Shown in pieces: positions 28,088 through 37,502 of a DNA stretch of 64,000 bases (its first letter is position 1; each line of letters begins with the position of its first letter). Location: contig NZ_FPBC01000003.1 of the NCBI RefSeq assembly GCF_900116605.1, positions 296,553 through 360,552 of the forward strand. The letters run 5' to 3'. The notes beneath the pieces were generated by a model. The model saw only the letters and a list, made by a program, of their open reading frames with translations, searched no databases and was not told the origin of the DNA. The translations under genes were made by a program, and so were the position numbers. This stretch comes from Pseudomonas marincola (GTDB taxonomy: Bacteria; Pseudomonadota; Gammaproteobacteria; Pseudomonadales; Pseudomonadaceae).

Positions 28088-29893
28088 CTACAGCGACTTC
28101 CAAAGTGAGTCAAAGTCTTCCTCGGTACTCGGCTTGTGGGTTGTCCCAGCTGTGACGGGCTTCCCTTGCTCAGGCGGTGGCTGGTCCATTTGACGGTACT
28201 CGAACTGGCTGAAACTGCCGGTGCTGGTCTTACGTCGGAGCAGGACTGCACGGTGTTCGAGACCATTGATGTTGAGCCTCACTTTGCTGCCTTCCTGAAA
28301 CGGCAGGCGCGGTGTCAGCAGACTTGCTGGCCGCGAGATGGCACTCATTTCCGGGAGTACCAGTGCGCGCAGGTATTCACTGTTCTGCTCGCTGGTGCGC
28401 ACCAGTTGCAAACCGCAGGCTTGTGCGCTGGGTGCGATAAGCTCGATGCCCATTTGTGTACCGCCTGCGCGTGCCTGACGAATCCAGCGCACCACTGCGA
28501 TGCTCCAGCCAAGCTCGGGCAGATCGCGTACACCGACCAACTCGCCCGCCTGCAGCTGGCTTGGCACCTCGCCGGGCCAGGTCAGGCAGTAACCGCCGGG
28601 GCTGTGGTTGATGATTGCCAACGGGTAGCTTGGATAAGTCTCACCGCTGGTTTCATCGTCCTCAAGCATCGTCGATGGCTCTTTGTAATAGCCAATCTCG
28701 TCGTATTGCAAGCCGTTCTCCCAGTCTGGACTTTTATCGACGTCATAGGCTTGCGACCAACTGTCTTTCGACAGGCTTGAGGTATTGAATACAGCTTCGC
28801 GAGTAACGGCTTTAGCTTTCAGGCACTGGCTGAACGAGCGCTCACCACTGAGAAAGAAGTGCACGGCGCTCATGCCCAAGCACACGGTTAATTTGCCCTG
28901 ACCTGTGAGCCGGTTGAACGTGCGCTCGGATAAATCACCCCACGCGGCGCTTAAATGGTGCAGGGTTTCGAGGCTCATGCCGGCTGGAATGCTCAGGCGT
29001 GAGACTTTGCGCTGCTCAGGTTCGAGCAGCAGGTATTCCTTGAGCATGTCTACCAGCGCGTGGGTATCTAGGCCCAGTGTGTGTTGCAGCGCCTGATCGG
29101 TGAGCAGCGAGGTATAGCGGGGCGGGCTGTCGTGATCGACCGCTACGGTGAACAGGCTGGTTGGCGTTGCCTTGTCCTTTAGATGTGCCAGATGACTCCA
29201 GCTTTCCAGCGCCTGCGCGACATGGGCAATGCTGCTCTGGCGCAACTGGTTGCAGCGGGCGCAGCCGATCAGCAACGCCACCAGATAGCTTTGTTCACTG
29301 CTGCTGCTCTGATTGGTGTTCAGTTTGTCTGGCACCGGCGTGCTGTGCAGGCGCTTTGAGCGGGCGATTTGATAGAGCAAATGCAGCTCCAGCCAAATCC
29401 GTTCAGGCACCGGGCAGTAGAGTTGCGTGGCGCGAACCAGAGGCGCGCAAAGGCTGCTGATGGCGCGCTGCAGAGCGACCGTGAAGGTCGTTGCCAGCTC
29501 CTTGCTTGGCTGCTTGCAGATATCGACAACAATCAGCTTGTAGCCCATGGCCAGATGGTTTTGCAGGGCCTGGCACAGGTTGGCGACTTTGCGCGGACGC
29601 TCTTCGAGCACAATCGCCTTGTTCAGAAAGTGACGCTGCAGATGCTCACAGACGAAGTACACCTCCGGGCGAATCAGCTCCAGCAGTTGCAGGCGATTAT
29701 CGGCCGGAGTTTGCAACTGATTGAGCTCAGCCAGCGCTTGATAAAGTTGACGCGCCGTCTCGCCAATATTGGCCTTTGGCAGCCCGGCTATCCAGCGTTT
29801 GAACTCGCGTGGGGAGGCCTCGCTGAACGACAGGCTGGCTTTGCTGGGAACCGGAACTCGCAGCAGTAAGTAGGGGCTCATTTTATCGGTCAA
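28088..29893 (-). CDS. fimW: FimW-like protein with C-terminal PilZ-like domain
   Basis: A 601-residue cytosolic protein immediately upstream of fimX on the same strand (61-bp gap). About 415-520 resembles a PilZ domain: AIINHSPGGYCL (NxSxxG, residues 429-434), then AGELVGV, AVVRWIRQA and TQMGIELI. I do not see the RxxxR arginine motif ahead of it, so binding in the classic mode is uncertain. The N-terminal 400 residues are mostly helical and unassigned. From memory, the P. aeruginosa gene in this place is FimW, a c-di-GMP effector needed for surface-induced pilus assembly. TTG at 29893 is preferred to ATG 29881 because GGAG lies 7 bases upstream of TTG. Confidence 0.78.
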   Translation of the reverse strand: MTDKMSPYLLLRVPVPSKASLSFSEASPREFKRWIAGLPKANIGETARQLYQALAELNQLQTPADNRLQLLELIRPEVYFVCEHLQRHFLNKAIVLEERPRKVANLCQALQNHLAMGYKLIVVDICKQPSKELATTFTVALQRAISSLCAPLVRATQLYCPVPERIWLELHLLYQIARSKRLHSTPVPDKLNTNQSSSSEQSYLVALLIGCARCNQLRQSSIAHVAQALESWSHLAHLKDKATPTSLFTVAVDHDSPPRYTSLLTDQALQHTLGLDTHALVDMLKEYLLLEPEQRKVSRLSIPAGMSLETLHHLSAAWGDLSERTFNRLTGQGKLTVCLGMSAVHFFLSGERSFSQCLKAKAVTREAVFNTSSLSKDSWSQAYDVDKSPDWENGLQYDEIGYYKEPSTMLEDDETSGETYPSYPLAIINHSPGGYCLTWPGEVPSQLQAGELVGVRDLPELGWSIAVVRWIRQARAGGTQMGIELIAPSAQACGLQLVRTSEQNSEYLRALVLPEMSAISRPASLLTPRLPFQEGSKVRLNINGLEHRAVLLRRKTSTGSFSQFEYRQMDQPPPEQGKPVTAGTTHKPSTEEDFDSLWKSL

Positions 29894-30052
29894 GCAGGTG
29901 CTCCAACATCAGTTGGTGTATTGAGTCGTCCAGAAAATCCGTGAACTGTGGCCGGACCTTGTATTGCTTAGAGCATAGATCAGGCAGGAAAATTCCTACA
30001 GAACCTAAATCAATCATAAGCGATCCGGGCCGATTTCAAGCTTTTGCAGCGA

Positions 30053-30904
30053 TTACCTAGCCAGAAGTTGGCCCATGCGCACTTCGCTACCCGCGTTGAG
30101 CTGCTGATCCCATTCAACAACTTGCGGGCCAAATAGCACGATGGCGGTCGAGCCGAGTTTGAATCGACCCATCTCTGCGCCAGTTGCCAGGCTGACGGGC
30201 GCGCGAGCGGCCTCGTCGTAATCGAAGGTTTTCAGCTCACGCTTCGGCGGGGTGACCAAGCCGGCCCAAACGGTTTCAACCGAGGCCACGATCATCGCGC
30301 CGACCAGCACCACAGCCATCGGGCCGCGTTCGGTATCGAACAGGCAAACCACGCGCTCATTGCGGGCAAACAGTTCCGGCACGTTTTCAGCCGTGGTCTG
30401 GTTCACCGAGAACAGGCGACCTGGCACATAAACCATCTTGGTCAGGGTGCCAGCCAGCGGCATGTGTACGCGGTGATAGTCCTTGGGCGACAGGTAGACG
30501 GTGGCAAAGTCGCCGCCCATGAATGGCTTGGCTATTTCAGTATCGCCGCCCAGCAGCTCGGTCACGCTGAAACTGTGGCCTTTGGCCTGAAAGATGCGGC
30601 CGTGTTCGATTTTGCCCAGTTGGCTGATTGCACCGTCGGCCGGGCAAAGCACCGCGTTCGGCGTGGCGTCCAGAGGGCGGGCGTCGGCTTTCAGGGCGCG
30701 GGTGAAGAATGCGTTGAAATGTTCGAAGGCGGTTGGGTCTTCAATCTGCGCTTCGCTCATGTCGACGTTGTACTGTTTGATGAACCAGCCGACCAGTCGA
30801 TTTTTAAACCAGGCTGTCTTGCACTCGGCGGCAAAGCCGATCAGGCGCGAGAGCAGGTGGTGCGGCAGCAAGTACTGGCTGATGATGAACAAACGTTGTT
30901 TCAT
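30053..30904 (-). CDS. psd: Phosphatidylserine decarboxylase proenzyme Psd
   Basis: Converts phosphatidylserine to phosphatidylethanolamine at the inner membrane. The proenzyme is 283 residues and self-cleaves at LGST (FKLGSTAIVLF), where Ser252 becomes the pyruvoyl group of the small alpha chain. DYHRVHMPLAG carries the conserved His of the catalytic triad and PADGAISQLG the Asp. An in-frame upstream Met at 30937 exists, but MKQRLFIISQYLLPHH is the family start and AAGGGA precedes it. It follows rhdA by 62 bp on the same strand. Confidence 0.97.
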   Translation of the reverse strand: MKQRLFIISQYLLPHHLLSRLIGFAAECKTAWFKNRLVGWFIKQYNVDMSEAQIEDPTAFEHFNAFFTRALKADARPLDATPNAVLCPADGAISQLGKIEHGRIFQAKGHSFSVTELLGGDTEIAKPFMGGDFATVYLSPKDYHRVHMPLAGTLTKMVYVPGRLFSVNQTTAENVPELFARNERVVCLFDTERGPMAVVLVGAMIVASVETVWAGLVTPPKRELKTFDYDEAARAPVSLATGAEMGRFKLGSTAIVLFGPQVVEWDQQLNAGSEVRMGQLLAR

Positions 30905-30966
30905 GGGATTCCCTTGAAGGCTATCGAGGCCCGCCAATGCGGGCCGTAATAAATGGCAATGCGTGA

Positions 30967-31782
30967 TTACTGCTCGACGGGGGTGTCAGGGTGGTTGCCC
31001 CATTCGCCCCAGGAGCCGGCGTAGGCTTTTACGTTCGGATAACCCAGTGCTTTGGCGACCAGATAGGTAAAGCCCGAGCGGTGATGCGTTTGGCAGTGGG
31101 TGATGATCTCTTTGTCGGGCGTGACACCCAGTTGCTCAAGGATTGCCTGCATGTCTGTGCGGATGCGCAGTGCCCGGTCTTTATCCATGCCCGCGGTCCA
31201 CTCGAAATTCACCGCGCCGGGGATGTGTCCGCCTTTGGCGGCAAGTACTTTTTCGCCGGAAAACTCGGTAGGTCCACGCGCATCCCAGATCGCCAGGTCG
31301 GCGGCGCCCAGTCGGCTCTGCACATATTCACGCGTGGCCGTCGGGCCGTCGTTCAGCGTCAGGCTGACGGGCTCGCTGTGAGCGGCTGGTGTTTCGTCGC
31401 TCAGTGGCAGTTGTTCGGCCTGCCAGGCCAGCAGACCACCGTTGAGGTAGTGATACTGGTTATGGCCGATAACATCAAGTAACCAGATGAAGCGTCCGGC
31501 CCAGCCGCCGCCTTCATCGTCATAAACCACATACACCGCGTCCGGGTTATGCCCCAGCTCGCTGAACAGTTGCTCGAGTTGCGCCTTGTCGGGCGTTAGT
31601 CCGGGCGCAGGTGGCTGGCCTAGCTGGGTGCGCTTGGGGTCGACAAAATGCGCGCCAGGAATGTGCCCGGCTGCGTAGCGTGCGCTGCTGGTCAGATCGA
31701 CCAGAATCAACTCGGGCGCATTCAGGCATTGCGCCAATTGGACGGGTTCTATAACCAGCGGCAACTCAGCAAAGGCGGACAT
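30967..31782 (-). CDS. rhdA: Thiosulfate sulfurtransferase (rhodanese) RhdA
   Basis: A tandem-domain rhodanese of 271 residues that transfers sulfane sulfur from thiosulfate to cyanide or other acceptors. The inactive N-terminal domain is followed by a catalytic domain whose loop is HCQTHHRSG; Cys230 is the persulfide-forming residue. The CQTHHR loop and Cys230 numbering match Azotobacter vinelandii RhdA, a form distinct from the CRKGVT loop of eukaryotic rhodanese. GAGG lies 6 bases before ATG 31782; a GTG four codons upstream is less likely. It sits between an HDOD gene and psd, all on the minus strand. Confidence 0.95.
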   Translation of the reverse strand: MSAFAELPLVIEPVQLAQCLNAPELILVDLTSSARYAAGHIPGAHFVDPKRTQLGQPPAPGLTPDKAQLEQLFSELGHNPDAVYVVYDDEGGGWAGRFIWLLDVIGHNQYHYLNGGLLAWQAEQLPLSDETPAAHSEPVSLTLNDGPTATREYVQSRLGAADLAIWDARGPTEFSGEKVLAAKGGHIPGAVNFEWTAGMDKDRALRIRTDMQAILEQLGVTPDKEIITHCQTHHRSGFTYLVAKALGYPNVKAYAGSWGEWGNHPDTPVEQ

Positions 31783-31827
31783 GCTAGGCCTCACATGGGA
31801 TTAAAAACCCCAATTGTAACGGAAACC

Positions 31828-33339
31828 CTAGCCTGCGCGGTTAGCAAAGCTTGTCAGTGCACGATCAATGCATTGAGCGGTTTTGCCAAATATTTTCAGT
31901 TGAGTCTCGCTGAGCGGTTGCCCGTTGATGTCAGCCACCAGCAACATCACCACCCGGCCCTCGTTTGCGACTGAACGCAATAGCAGGTTCTCGCCGGCGA
32001 ACAATGCTTTCAGCGGTCCGGGTAGCAACGCCGAAAATTGCGCGATATTGGCGGGCGTCAAGTGCAGTTGGCCGGGCTTGGCCAGCAAGCTGCGCAGCAC
32101 CTGGCTTTGCAGAGGCAGCAGCGTTATGTCGGCGGCTTCTGCGGGCAAGCCTGCCAGCTCTTGTACCTTCAAGGCACTTTGCTTTTGATCGATACGCAGC
32201 AGTAACAGGCGCTGCATACCGGCGGCTTGCAATGCCTGAATCGCACATGAACTGAGCTGCATGGTGTTGCTGAAGGCGCTCGGGCTTTGCAGCAATTGCG
32301 CGCATAACTGGCGCCATTGCTGCGCATCGGTTTTGGCGGGGGCGCTGGCGACATTCGGCCGCAAATGGACAGCGTCCCACGGCCACAGTAACGCCTGCGC
32401 CGGATGCCAGAGCTGTTCGGTATCGCAACGTCTGGCGCTTACTGCGGCTTGCTGGTGGATTTGCTGTTGCAGTTCGCCAATCGTTGCCTGCAAATAAAGC
32501 CCGGTTAATTGTTGCCAGCGCAGGCTGTGCGGTCCGCTCCAGCAGTGGTGCGCGGACAGGGCAATGGCATTGGCAAGCAGAACACTGTTGGCCGGATGCG
32601 TCAGCCAGCGGCTCAGGTTGTTGTCCTGATCCAGGCATTGTTGTTGCTGCAACGGGTGTTCGTTGTCCCGGGCAATGTGCAGCGCCCGCACCAGCAGACG
32701 TCGGTCGGTGAGCAGCAGGCGATAGGCCTGGATTATCCATTCGGGCAAGCGCCAATGCTCGGCTAGTGCCAGGCACAGGCTAGGCAGGGAGACGCCAAGG
32801 AGTTGCTTCTCGACCTTGCACGCTTGCTCGCCATTGAGCAGAACGCGTTGTTCCCACTCATCAAAGAACTCGGGGTGGGCGGCAACCAGCGGCCACAACG
32901 GTGCCAAAAACAGAATGCTGCCCCAGTTTATTTCCTGCCAAAGCCGCGCCAGTCGCCCGGCGAACAAGCCATTCGCCTGCTGCGCCGCGTGCTGGCTGAT
33001 CAACAGGATTTGGCGCAGTTGCCGCGGAATCTGCTCGACGGGCAGAGTTGGCTGACGACTGATCAGCTGTGCGCTGCGCTCCAGGCCCAGTCGGCTCAAT
33101 GCGGTTTCCAGATGCGCGCAAGGCTCGCCCAAGGCGGAGGCGCTGCGATTGGCCTCGCGCATGATGCACAGTGCCAGCGTTGGCGTGCGTTGCATTATCT
33201 CGCCAATGTCGCGCAGCGAGCGGCGGCTGTCGCCGAGTGCACGCGTTATTTGCTGCAACGCTTGCGGTGTGACCGGCAGTGGTTGTTTGTCGAGAAGCTC
33301 AAGCCACTGCGCGCGCGTTTTTGGGCTGGGTAAGGGCAT
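31828..33339 (-). CDS. HDOD domain protein
   Basis: A 503-residue cytosolic protein. The N-terminal ~230 residues match the HDOD pattern (degenerate HD-type helical domain): PQALQQITRALGDSRRSLRDIGEIMQ split over residues 23-50, then the TLALCIMREANRSASALG helix. The His-Asp metal pair of true HD hydrolases is not evident. The C-terminal ~170 residues resemble a GAF/PAS-type sensory domain. HDOD proteins are often signalling adaptors. It is divergent from motAB, so a link to motility is possible but only positional. GTG at 33342 is an alternative start. Confidence 0.78.
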   Translation of the reverse strand: MPLPSPKTRAQWLELLDKQPLPVTPQALQQITRALGDSRRSLRDIGEIMQRTPTLALCIMREANRSASALGEPCAHLETALSRLGLERSAQLISRQPTLPVEQIPRQLRQILLISQHAAQQANGLFAGRLARLWQEINWGSILFLAPLWPLVAAHPEFFDEWEQRVLLNGEQACKVEKQLLGVSLPSLCLALAEHWRLPEWIIQAYRLLLTDRRLLVRALHIARDNEHPLQQQQCLDQDNNLSRWLTHPANSVLLANAIALSAHHCWSGPHSLRWQQLTGLYLQATIGELQQQIHQQAAVSARRCDTEQLWHPAQALLWPWDAVHLRPNVASAPAKTDAQQWRQLCAQLLQSPSAFSNTMQLSSCAIQALQAAGMQRLLLLRIDQKQSALKVQELAGLPAEAADITLLPLQSQVLRSLLAKPGQLHLTPANIAQFSALLPGPLKALFAGENLLLRSVANEGRVVMLLVADINGQPLSETQLKIFGKTAQCIDRALTSFANRAG

Positions 33340-33560
33340 CACTTCAACCAGACTGATTTAAGAGGGTGGAGCGTCAACGGGTGCTGTTGGCTTGCACCGG
33401 CGCTCTGATAAAAATAGTTAGAACGCTTCGCACCAGCCTGTAAACTGCGCCACGTTGTGGTTAGCTCTTTGTCGGCTCCGCCAGTCGGTTCTTGAGTCGC
33501 GCTGGTTTTGCGCCGAAATAAATTCTGCCTACAGTCTCGCGCAAATCTTCCGATACAGAG

Positions 33561-33583
33561 AAGGATTGTTTAAAAGAATCCTT
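33561..33583 (+). promoter_or_regulatory. Hairpin in the motA leader
   Basis: AAGGATT (33561-33567) and AATCCTT (33577-33583) form a perfect 7-bp stem with a 9-base A/T-rich loop, 26 bp before the motA ATG. The AAGGA inside the left arm is too far from the ATG to act as its ribosome binding site. Confidence 0.4.
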
Positions 33584-33609
33584 ATTTCAGGTCTTCAAGT
33601 TTTAAAATT

Positions 33610-34461
33610 ATGGCAAAAATAATCGGCATAATTGTGGTGTTTGCCAGCGTGCTTGGGGGCTTTATGCTCTCTGGCGGCCATATCATGGCGCTGGTTCACC
33701 CCTTTGAAGTATTGATCATTGGCGGTGCGGCGCTGGGTGCTTTTTTACAGGCCAACCCCGGCAGCACGTTCATGCAGGTCTTCAAGAAATCCCTGAAGAT
33801 GTTCAGCTCGCGCTACAAGCACAGCTATTACCTTGATGTGCTGCGCCTGCTCTACGAGATTCTCAACAAGAGCCGCCGCGAAGGCATGATGGCCATTGAG
33901 GCCGATGTTGAGGACCCGGCAGCGAGTCCGATTTTCAGCAAATACCCGGCGGTTCTGAAAGATGAGCGCATGTGCGCGTTTATCTGCGATTACCTGCGCA
34001 TCATGTCATCTGGCAACATGGCGCCGCATGAGCTCGAAAACCTCTTCGACATGGAAATTACCAGTCTCAAGGTTGAGCTTGACCATCCTTCGCACGCGGT
34101 TGCACGAATTGCCGACGGCCTGCCGGCGATGGGTATTGTGGCGGCGGTACTGGGTATCGTTATCACCATGTCGGTGCTGGCCGAGGCGGATAACGCCGAG
34201 ATCGGTGAGAAGGTCGGTACGGCGTTGGCCGGTACCTTTATGGGTATTCTCGCCTCGTACGGTTTTTTCGGCCCGTTGGCCAGCTCGCTTGAGCACGACT
34301 CGCTGGAAGAGCTGAACGTCTACGAAGCCATCAAAGCCGGTCTGGTTGCGTCTGCCTCGGGCATGCCGCCGTCGCTCGCTGTCGAGTTTGCCCGTAAAGT
34401 TCTGTATCCCGCTCACCGCCCAAGCTTTACCGAGCTTGAGCAGGCGATGCGTGGAAACTAA
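33610..34461 (+). CDS. motA: Flagellar motor stator protein MotA
   Basis: The proton-channel stator subunit that couples ion flow to flagellar torque; 283 residues, typical. Four transmembrane helices are visible: residues 3-20, 28-45, about 170-192 and 200-222, with the large cytosolic loop holding the conserved charged residues that contact FliG. The conserved Pro is in DGLPAMGIVAAVLGIVITM. The next gene is motB, 10 bp away. No good Shine-Dalgarno sequence precedes the ATG. Pseudomonas often carry a second stator pair (motCD); this one is the motAB set by its position next to rsgA and orn. Confidence 0.97.
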   Translation: MAKIIGIIVVFASVLGGFMLSGGHIMALVHPFEVLIIGGAALGAFLQANPGSTFMQVFKKSLKMFSSRYKHSYYLDVLRLLYEILNKSRREGMMAIEADVEDPAASPIFSKYPAVLKDERMCAFICDYLRIMSSGNMAPHELENLFDMEITSLKVELDHPSHAVARIADGLPAMGIVAAVLGIVITMSVLAEADNAEIGEKVGTALAGTFMGILASYGFFGPLASSLEHDSLEELNVYEAIKAGLVASASGMPPSLAVEFARKVLYPAHRPSFTELEQAMRGN

Positions 34462-34471
34462 AGGCTGAATC

Positions 34472-35494
34472 ATGGAAAACACTCAGCCGATTATCGTCAA
34501 ACGCGTCAAGAAAATTGCCGGTGGCGGCCACGGGGGCGCCTGGAAAATCGCCTTCGCCGACTTTGCCATCGCGATGATGGCGTTTTTCATGGTGATGTGG
34601 CTGATGTCCTCGGCGACGCCGGAGCAGAAGAAGTTGATTTCCGGTTACTTTCAGGACCCCGTGGGCTTTTCTGAAAGCGCCAGCCCGTATGTGATTGATC
34701 TGGGTGGCTCGCCAACGCCAGCGCCGGATCGTACGCTCAACCCTGAGCCGAGTGTTACGCCCGAGTCCACCAGCGTCGATATCAGCGAAGAGCGGGCGCA
34801 GTCGATCGCCGAGGAGATGGAGCGCGAGCGCCTCGAGTTGTTGCTCAAGGAATTGCAGACCAAGGTTGATGAAGATCCGCAGCTGAGGAACTTCAAGGAT
34901 CAGATTCTTTTCGAGATCACTCAGGATGGCTTGCGGATCCAGATCACCGATGCGGAAAACCGGCCGATGTTCGATCTGGGCAGCGCGCGTATCCAGCCGT
35001 ATTTTGAAGATATCTTGTTGGCCCTGACCGACACGATCAATTCGGTGCCCAACAAGATCAGCATCAGCGGCCACACCGATGCCAAGCCCTTTGCTGGCAA
35101 TGCCGGGTTTGGTAACTGGGAGTTGTCGGCCAATCGGGCGAATGCGGCGCGGCGGGTGCTGGTCGAGGGCGGCTATGACGAAGACAAAATAGCCCGTGTT
35201 GTCGGCTATGCCTCATCGGCCCTGTTTGATCGCGCCGATCCCTTAAGTCCGATTAATCGGCGTATCGATATCATCGTGCTGACCAAAAAGGCCCAGCGTG
35301 ACATCGAAGGCGCCAGTGGCGACTCGGCCGCGCCGGAAGCGCAAGCGCCTGAGTCCAGCACCGCGCCGCAGAGTGATGCCGCTGCTCCTGCTTCAGGTGT
35401 TGCGGGCGAGCCGGCGCAGCCTGAGCAGCTCAAGCAGCGGCTGAATATCTTTGAGGATGGGGTTTTGCAGTTCGATCAGGTCAAGCCGGAGTAA
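34472..35494 (+). CDS. motB: Flagellar motor stator protein MotB
   Basis: The peptidoglycan-anchored stator partner of MotA; 340 residues. The single transmembrane helix (about 27-48) begins AFADFAIAMMAFFMVMWL and carries the proton-carrying Asp30. After a linker and plug region, an OmpA-like peptidoglycan-binding domain spans about 150-270 (ISISGHTDAKPF, NWELSANRANAARRVL). The last 60 residues are Ala/Pro/Glu-rich. It ends 29 bp from the convergent rsgA, with a hairpin between. Confidence 0.97.
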   Translation: MENTQPIIVKRVKKIAGGGHGGAWKIAFADFAIAMMAFFMVMWLMSSATPEQKKLISGYFQDPVGFSESASPYVIDLGGSPTPAPDRTLNPEPSVTPESTSVDISEERAQSIAEEMERERLELLLKELQTKVDEDPQLRNFKDQILFEITQDGLRIQITDAENRPMFDLGSARIQPYFEDILLALTDTINSVPNKISISGHTDAKPFAGNAGFGNWELSANRANAARRVLVEGGYDEDKIARVVGYASSALFDRADPLSPINRRIDIIVLTKKAQRDIEGASGDSAAPEAQAPESSTAPQSDAAAPASGVAGEPAQPEQLKQRLNIFEDGVLQFDQVKPE

Positions 35495-35495
35495 G

Positions 35496-35519
35496 CGGGC
35501 CGCCCGACTGCACGGCCCG
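35496..35519. terminator. Hairpin between motB and rsgA
   Basis: CGGGCCG (35496-35502) pairs with CGGCCCG (35513-35519) across a 10-base loop in the 29-bp gap between converging genes. No T tract is seen. Confidence 0.4.
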
Positions 35520-35523
35520 GAAC

Positions 35524-36555
35524 TCAATATTCGTCTTGCGGCAGGCTGGCCAGAATGTGCCGGTAGCTGGCCATTCGCTGCGGCTGAATACGCCCGTCTT
35601 CCAGTGCGTTGAGCAACGCGCAACCCGGCTCACGGTCGTGCTTGCAGTCGCGGAAGCGGCAGTGGCCGAGCAGCTCCTGAAACTCGATAAAGCCCGCCTC
35701 GACATCTTCACGGCTGACGTGCACCAGGCCAAATTCACGAATGCCGGGTGAGTCGATCAACTCGCCGCCACCGGGGAAGTGGAACAGGCGCGCGGTTGTG
35801 GTGGTGTGCGTGCCTTTGCCGGTTAGCTCCGAGAGCGGGCCGACGCGGGTTTCGATACCGGGCAGCAGGCTGTTGACCAGTGAAGACTTGCCGACGCCAG
35901 ACTGGCCGACGAACACGCTGACGTGACCATCAAGCTGCTTTTTGAGCTGCTCCATGCCGTCGCCTTCGTGGGCCGACACTTCGAGTACCGGATAACCCAG
36001 CTGCCGATACACCGCCAGCAGCGCATTCAATGCGACGCTGTTTTGCTCGTCGATCAAATCAGCTTTGTTCAGCAGCAACAGCGGGTGGATGCCGGCATGT
36101 TCAGCTGCAACCAGATAACGGTCGATCAGGTTGGCGTGCGGCTCAGGCAGCGGCGCAAACACAATCACGATCAGATCGACGTTGGCGGCTACCGGCTTGA
36201 GTTGGCCGCGGGTGTCGGGGCGGCAGAGCTCGGTACTGCGCGGCAGTTGCGCCACGATAACCCCGATGCCCTGATTGCCCGGACGCCAGACAACCTGGTC
36301 GCCGGTAACCAGCGCGGGCAAATTGGCGCGCAAGTGGCAGCGGAACACTTGGCCGGCGAGTTCGCCTTCGAGCGCCTCGACTTCAACCTGCACCCCGAAG
36401 TGGGCGATAACCAGCCCGGTTTGCTCCGGGCCAAGGTCGCCCCCTTCAAGGGTTTCCAGCGCTTGAGATTCGCGCTTGGCGGCACGCGCTGCGCGCTCAC
36501 CCTGAATTTTTTCGATCCGCCAGTTTTGCCGGCGATTGAGTTGGCGTTTGGCCAT
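35524..36555 (-). CDS. rsgA: Ribosome small subunit-dependent GTPase RsgA
   Basis: A circularly permuted GTPase that tests maturation of the 30S subunit; 343 residues. An OB domain (to about 110) is followed by permuted GTPase motifs: NKAD (G4), then [12 protein letters not shown] (G1) and [11 protein letters not shown] (G3). The C-terminal zinc site has [14 protein letters not shown]. The N-terminal basic tail [18 protein letters not shown] is typical, which supports ATG 36555 over the in-frame Met at 36579. It is convergent with motB and divergent from the methyltransferase gene. Confidence 0.96.
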   Translation of the reverse strand: MAKRQLNRRQNWRIEKIQGERAARAAKRESQALETLEGGDLGPEQTGLVIAHFGVQVEVEALEGELAGQVFRCHLRANLPALVTGDQVVWRPGNQGIGVIVAQLPRSTELCRPDTRGQLKPVAANVDLIVIVFAPLPEPHANLIDRYLVAAEHAGIHPLLLLNKADLIDEQNSVALNALLAVYRQLGYPVLEVSAHEGDGMEQLKKQLDGHVSVFVGQSGVGKSSLVNSLLPGIETRVGPLSELTGKGTHTTTTARLFHFPGGGELIDSPGIREFGLVHVSREDVEAGFIEFQELLGHCRFRDCKHDREPGCALLNALEDGRIQPQRMASYRHILASLPQDEY

Positions 36556-36670
36556 GAGTATTCCGAGGTTGAAAAGCAATAAATTCCGTTCGCGAGTCTA
36601 GCATGCGCAGCGCCAGGACTTACGTTGAAGCGCTACACTGGTGCCGCGATTATTCAGAGGCAGTTCATTG

Positions 36671-37474
36671 ATGGGCTACGTACAGGCATTGCAGTCACGG
36701 TTTGCACGCGCGCCCTGGTTGGGCGCGCTGCTTGCACAAGTGGCGGCGTTATTGCTGATTGGATTGCTGCTGATGCTATTGGCCCAACTCAGCCCGTGGC
36801 GGCCCAGCTTGCTGTTGGCTGCAGGCGTGCAGGGCGTGCTCGCCGCCGGATTAAGTCGCTGGTTTGGTCTGGGCGTATGGTGGCAAGTGTTGGGCTTATT
36901 GTTTGTGCCAGCGGTGTTGCTGGCTAATCAGGCGCAACTGCCTGCCTGGGTGTTTGCCGTGGGTTTTGTGCTGGTGCTGTTGCTCAACTGGAACAGCGCC
37001 ACCGAGCGCGTGCCTTTGTACCTGACCGGCAAGCAAACCCGCGAGCAGTTGGCGACGCTGCTTGAACGGCGCAGTGACGAGCTGCGGTTTGTTGACTTGG
37101 GTTGCGGCCCGGCCGGTACTTTGCTGGCGCTGGCCAAAGCTTTTCCGCGTGGCCAGTTTGTCGGGGTTGAAACCGCGCCGTTGAGTTTTGCCATCGCCTG
37201 GCTGCGTTGCATGTTGCAGCCCAATTGCTCGATTCGTTACCAGAGCTTGTGGCGCACCGATCTGGCTGAATTCAACGTGGTCTACTGTTTTCTCTCGCCC
37301 GTGCCCATGCCTGCGCTGTGGCTCAAGGCCAAGGCACAAATGCCGCCAGGCGCCTGGCTGATCAGCAACACCTTTGCGGTGCCGGGCGTCGAGGCTGATG
37401 AGTGCATCGAAATGGCTGACTGGCGTCAATCAAATCTGTTGCTGTGGCACATGCAGGCAGACGATATCCGCTAA
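36671..37474 (+). CDS. Membrane-anchored class I SAM-dependent methyltransferase
   Basis: A 267-residue protein combining about four N-terminal hydrophobic helices (roughly 15-107) with a class I methyltransferase domain. SAM motif I is [15 protein letters not shown] (residues 141-155), followed by [10 protein letters not shown] (motif II acidic residue Glu167) and [13 protein letters not shown] (motif IV position). The substrate is unknown; the membrane anchor suggests a lipid, quinone or membrane protein. AGAGG lies 10 bases before ATG 36671. It runs into orn with 28 bp between stop and start, so the two may be co-transcribed. Confidence 0.82.
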   Translation: MGYVQALQSRFARAPWLGALLAQVAALLLIGLLLMLLAQLSPWRPSLLLAAGVQGVLAAGLSRWFGLGVWWQVLGLLFVPAVLLANQAQLPAWVFAVGFVLVLLLNWNSATERVPLYLTGKQTREQLATLLERRSDELRFVDLGCGPAGTLLALAKAFPRGQFVGVETAPLSFAIAWLRCMLQPNCSIRYQSLWRTDLAEFNVVYCFLSPVPMPALWLKAKAQMPPGAWLISNTFAVPGVEADECIEMADWRQSNLLLWHMQADDIR

Positions 37475-37502
37475 ACTGGCGGTTCTAGCCGAGGAGCGGA
37501 CC

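Noticed and set aside
13121..33402. Identical 15-mer TGGCTTGCACCGGCG at 13121-13135 and 33388-33402
   Set aside because: One or two chance exact 15-mer matches are expected in 64 kb, and the flanks are unrelated.
33500..33530. GCCGAAAT resembling a sigma-28 -10 element before motA
   Set aside because: No TAAA-type -35 element at the required distance, so a FliA promoter is not supported.
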